Shown here in pieces: positions 7,084 through 8,203 of a DNA stretch of 8,203 nucleotides. Below the pieces are notes generated by a model. That model saw nothing but the letters and a program-made list of their open reading frames with translations. It ran no database searches and was not told the origin of the DNA. Position 1 is the first letter of the stretch. Every line of letters begins with the position of its first letter. A program made the position numbers and the translations under genes. The stretch spans positions 1 to 8,203 of the forward strand of contig CADAPN010000082.1 in the NCBI GenBank assembly GCA_902789835.1. The letters are read 5' to 3'. This stretch comes from Oscillospiraceae bacterium (GTDB taxonomy: Bacteria > Bacillota_A > Clostridia > Oscillospirales > Oscillospiraceae).

Positions 7084-7542
7084 ATGAATACCTTGTTTTT
7101 CAAGAAAGGTGACGTTATTTTCCGGCAGGGGGAGTTCCCCTCAGTGATGTATGACATCGCGAAGGGTACGGTTGGCGTCTTTGCCGATTACGAGACGGAG
7201 CAGGTTCACCAGCTTGCCGAACTCAAAGCCGGCGACTTTCTCGGCGAGATGGGCATGATCGAGGTGTATCCCCGCTCCGCGACGGCCGTGGCGCTGGAAG
7301 ACGACACGGCGCTCAATGAGATCGGCGATCAGGAACTGAACGAATATTTCAAGGACAAGCCTGAACAGCTCCTGAAGATCATGAAACAGATCAGCGCGCG
7401 TATTCGTGAGGTCGACCGGAAGTACCTCAATGCCTGCCGTGTTGCCTTTGAAAATGCCAGCGCGGAAATGAGCGGCGCCGAAAAGAGCGAGCAGCTCAAA
7501 AAAGAGATGGATGCCCTCTACGAGGAATACGAAAATCTCTGA
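7084..7542 (+). CDS. Stand-alone cyclic-nucleotide-binding domain protein (second of pair)
   Basis: This 152-residue cytoplasmic protein is paralogous to the gene just upstream and has the same layout. FRQGEFPS is at 13-20, MYDIAKGTVGVF at 22-33, and the cassette LGEMGMIEVYPRSATAVA at 53-70, with E55 and R64 at identical positions. YLNACR is at 114-119. The two proteins diverge after about residue 120: this one ends in a charged helix (SEQLKKEMDALYEEYENL) that could form a coiled coil, while its partner ends in a Gly/Tyr-rich tail. No DNA-binding or enzymatic domain is visible. GGAAGGGGGAAG at 7068-7079 supports the ATG. The 17-base gap and the terminator after this gene indicate a two-gene operon. 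The pair may form a heterodimer and probably arose by tandem duplication. The function is not known. Confidence 0.85.
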   Translation: MNTLFFKKGDVIFRQGEFPSVMYDIAKGTVGVFADYETEQVHQLAELKAGDFLGEMGMIEVYPRSATAVALEDDTALNEIGDQELNEYFKDKPEQLLKIMKQISARIREVDRKYLNACRVAFENASAEMSGAEKSEQLKKEMDALYEEYENL

Positions 7543-7555
7543 TCATCCCGTTTTC

Positions 7556-7590
7556 AATCCCCACTCAAACAGAGTGGGGATTTCGTTCGT
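7556..7590 (+). terminator. Probable Rho-independent terminator after the CNB pair
   Basis: A perfect 11-bp stem, AATCCCCACTC (7556-7566) with GAGTGGGGATT (7572-7582), encloses the loop AAACA. The downstream tail TCGTTCGT is only moderately T-rich, so termination may be incomplete. The position, 13 bases after the stop codon and before the next promoter, supports the call. Confidence 0.78.
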
Positions 7591-7608
7591 GACGACTGAT
7601 TTCCCGGT

Positions 7609-7637
7609 TTGACAAGTCATCTAAAAGGTGGTACACT
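7609..7637 (+). promoter_or_regulatory. SigA-type promoter of tsaE-tsaB
   Basis: A perfect TTGACA (7609-7614) and TACACT (7632-7637) are spaced by 17 bases, with TG at 7629-7630 giving an extended -10. The inferred start near 7644 leaves a leader of about 27 bases before the ATG at 7671. It also lies downstream of the alternative TTG codon at 7641. Confidence 0.85.
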
Positions 7638-7670
7638 ACCTTGAAAACCCAGAGACAGAAAGCGGATCGT

Positions 7671-8096
7671 ATGAAAGAAATCATTACGCATCATGAACAC
7701 GAGACAGAAGCCTTCGGCCGGGAGCTTGCAAAGCAAATCTCCGCCCCCGCCGTTCTCTGCCTGTACGGAGAGCTCGGAGCGGGGAAGACCGCTCTGGTAA
7801 GAGGGCTTGCGGAGGGAATGGGACTGGACTGTACGGTCTCCAGCCCGACCTTTACCATTGTAAACGAATACCTCGGCGAGAGGGAACTGATCCATTTTGA
7901 CATGTATCGCCTCAACGGCGCGGACGAACTGTTTGACATCGGCTGGGAGGATTATCTCCGGCGAAACGCCATCCTGGCTGTCGAGTGGAGCGAGAATGTG
8001 GAAGACGCCTTCGACGGAAGCGAGATCCGGATTCGCTTTGAAAAGCTTTCGGATCACGAGCGCCGGATCACGGTGGAAGGGGGAGACCTATGCTGA
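7671..8096 (+). CDS. tsaE: tRNA t6A biosynthesis ATPase TsaE
   Basis: TsaE is the P-loop ATPase that acts with TsaB and TsaD to put the threonylcarbamoyl group on A37 of ANN-decoding tRNAs. The 141-residue protein carries Walker A GELGAGKT (33-40), the family block SSPTFTIVNEY (57-67), HFDMYRL (75-81) and AVEWSE (103-108), the usual TsaE set in order and spacing. The ATG at 7671 is preferred over an in-frame TTG at 7641, because the inferred transcription start lies between them and the protein then begins as TsaE proteins do. Its ribosome site is weak (AGCGGA, 7661-7666). The 3' end overlaps tsaB by 7 bases, a common arrangement for this pair. The family call is firm. Confidence 0.94.
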   Translation: MKEIITHHEHETEAFGRELAKQISAPAVLCLYGELGAGKTALVRGLAEGMGLDCTVSSPTFTIVNEYLGERELIHFDMYRLNGADELFDIGWEDYLRRNAILAVEWSENVEDAFDGSEIRIRFEKLSDHERRITVEGGDLC

Positions 8097-8203
8097 CCCT
8101 TGCCTTTGAATCCTCTGCGAAAGCCGCCTCCGCGGCACTGTGCGAAGACGGCCGGCTGATCAGCGAGGTCATCCAGTGCAGCGGTCTGACCCACAGCCGG
8201 ACG
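8090..8203 (+). CDS. tsaB: tRNA t6A biosynthesis protein TsaB (5' part, cut by window end)
   Basis: Only the first 38 codons are present. They read MLTLAFESSAKAASAAL followed by CEDGRLISE and, near the window end, THSRT. This matches the N-terminal actin-like fold of TsaB: first strand, an [DE][ST]S phosphate loop, and the conserved His-Ser. TsaB is the non-catalytic partner of TsaD in t6A synthesis. The ATG lies 7 bases inside the end of tsaE and is preceded by AAGGGGGAG (8077-8085), so translation is coupled. The position directly after tsaE strengthens the call. Nothing can be said about the remaining part. Confidence 0.85.
   Translation, partial: MLTLAFESSAKAASAALCEDGRLISEVIQCSGLTHSRT

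Noticed and set aside
6590..7542. CRP/FNR transcription regulators
   Set aside because: Both proteins end about 35-40 residues after the CNB domain, with no room for or trace of a helix-turn-helix domain.
7641..7670. TTG start that would extend TsaE by 10 residues
   Set aside because: It lies 4 bases after the -10 box, upstream of the inferred transcription start. TsaE similarity begins at the ATG at 7671.

Overview
The window looks like a chromosomal stretch of a moderately GC-rich Firmicute, most likely a member of the Clostridia. The reasons are a TmcAL-type tRNA(Met) cytidine acetate ligase, strong purine-rich Shine-Dalgarno sequences, SigA-type promoters with extended -10 elements, and Rho-independent terminators. 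No phage, insertion sequence, CRISPR array, tRNA or rRNA was seen. All complete genes are on the + strand, and no gene-free stretch exceeds about 170 bases. The species cannot be named from the sequence alone.

Layout. (1) 23-1324: tmcAL, a tRNA-modification enzyme. (2) 1325-1476: a regulatory gap with a TATAAT box and a 20-bp near-palindrome where a -35 box should be. (3) 1477-6419: a complete five-gene ABC importer of the branched-chain amino acid (HAAT) type, in the order substrate-binding protein, livH, livM, livG, livF. A long hairpin separates the binding-protein gene from livH. The last three genes are translationally coupled by overlaps of 4 and 8 bases. The operon ends at a clear intrinsic terminator (6460-6506). 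(4) 6511-7582: a separate two-gene unit with its own promoter and terminator. It encodes two paralogous small proteins that each carry a cyclic-nucleotide-binding (CNB) domain and no DNA-binding or catalytic domain. (5) 7609-8203: another promoter, then tsaE and the start of tsaB, which is cut by the window edge. These belong to the tRNA t6A-modification pathway.

How the genes work together. The liv genes encode a full importer: an exported binding protein, two membrane permeases and two ATPases. tmcAL and tsaE/tsaB are housekeeping tRNA-modification genes acting at different positions (C34 acetylation of elongator tRNA-Met; t6A37 of ANN-decoding tRNAs). The CNB pair is the least understood part. 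Its nucleotide-pocket residues look intact, but no output domain is visible. The best candidates for a second look are this CNB pair, the binding protein without a lipobox, the intercistronic hairpin, and the palindrome in the liv promoter.
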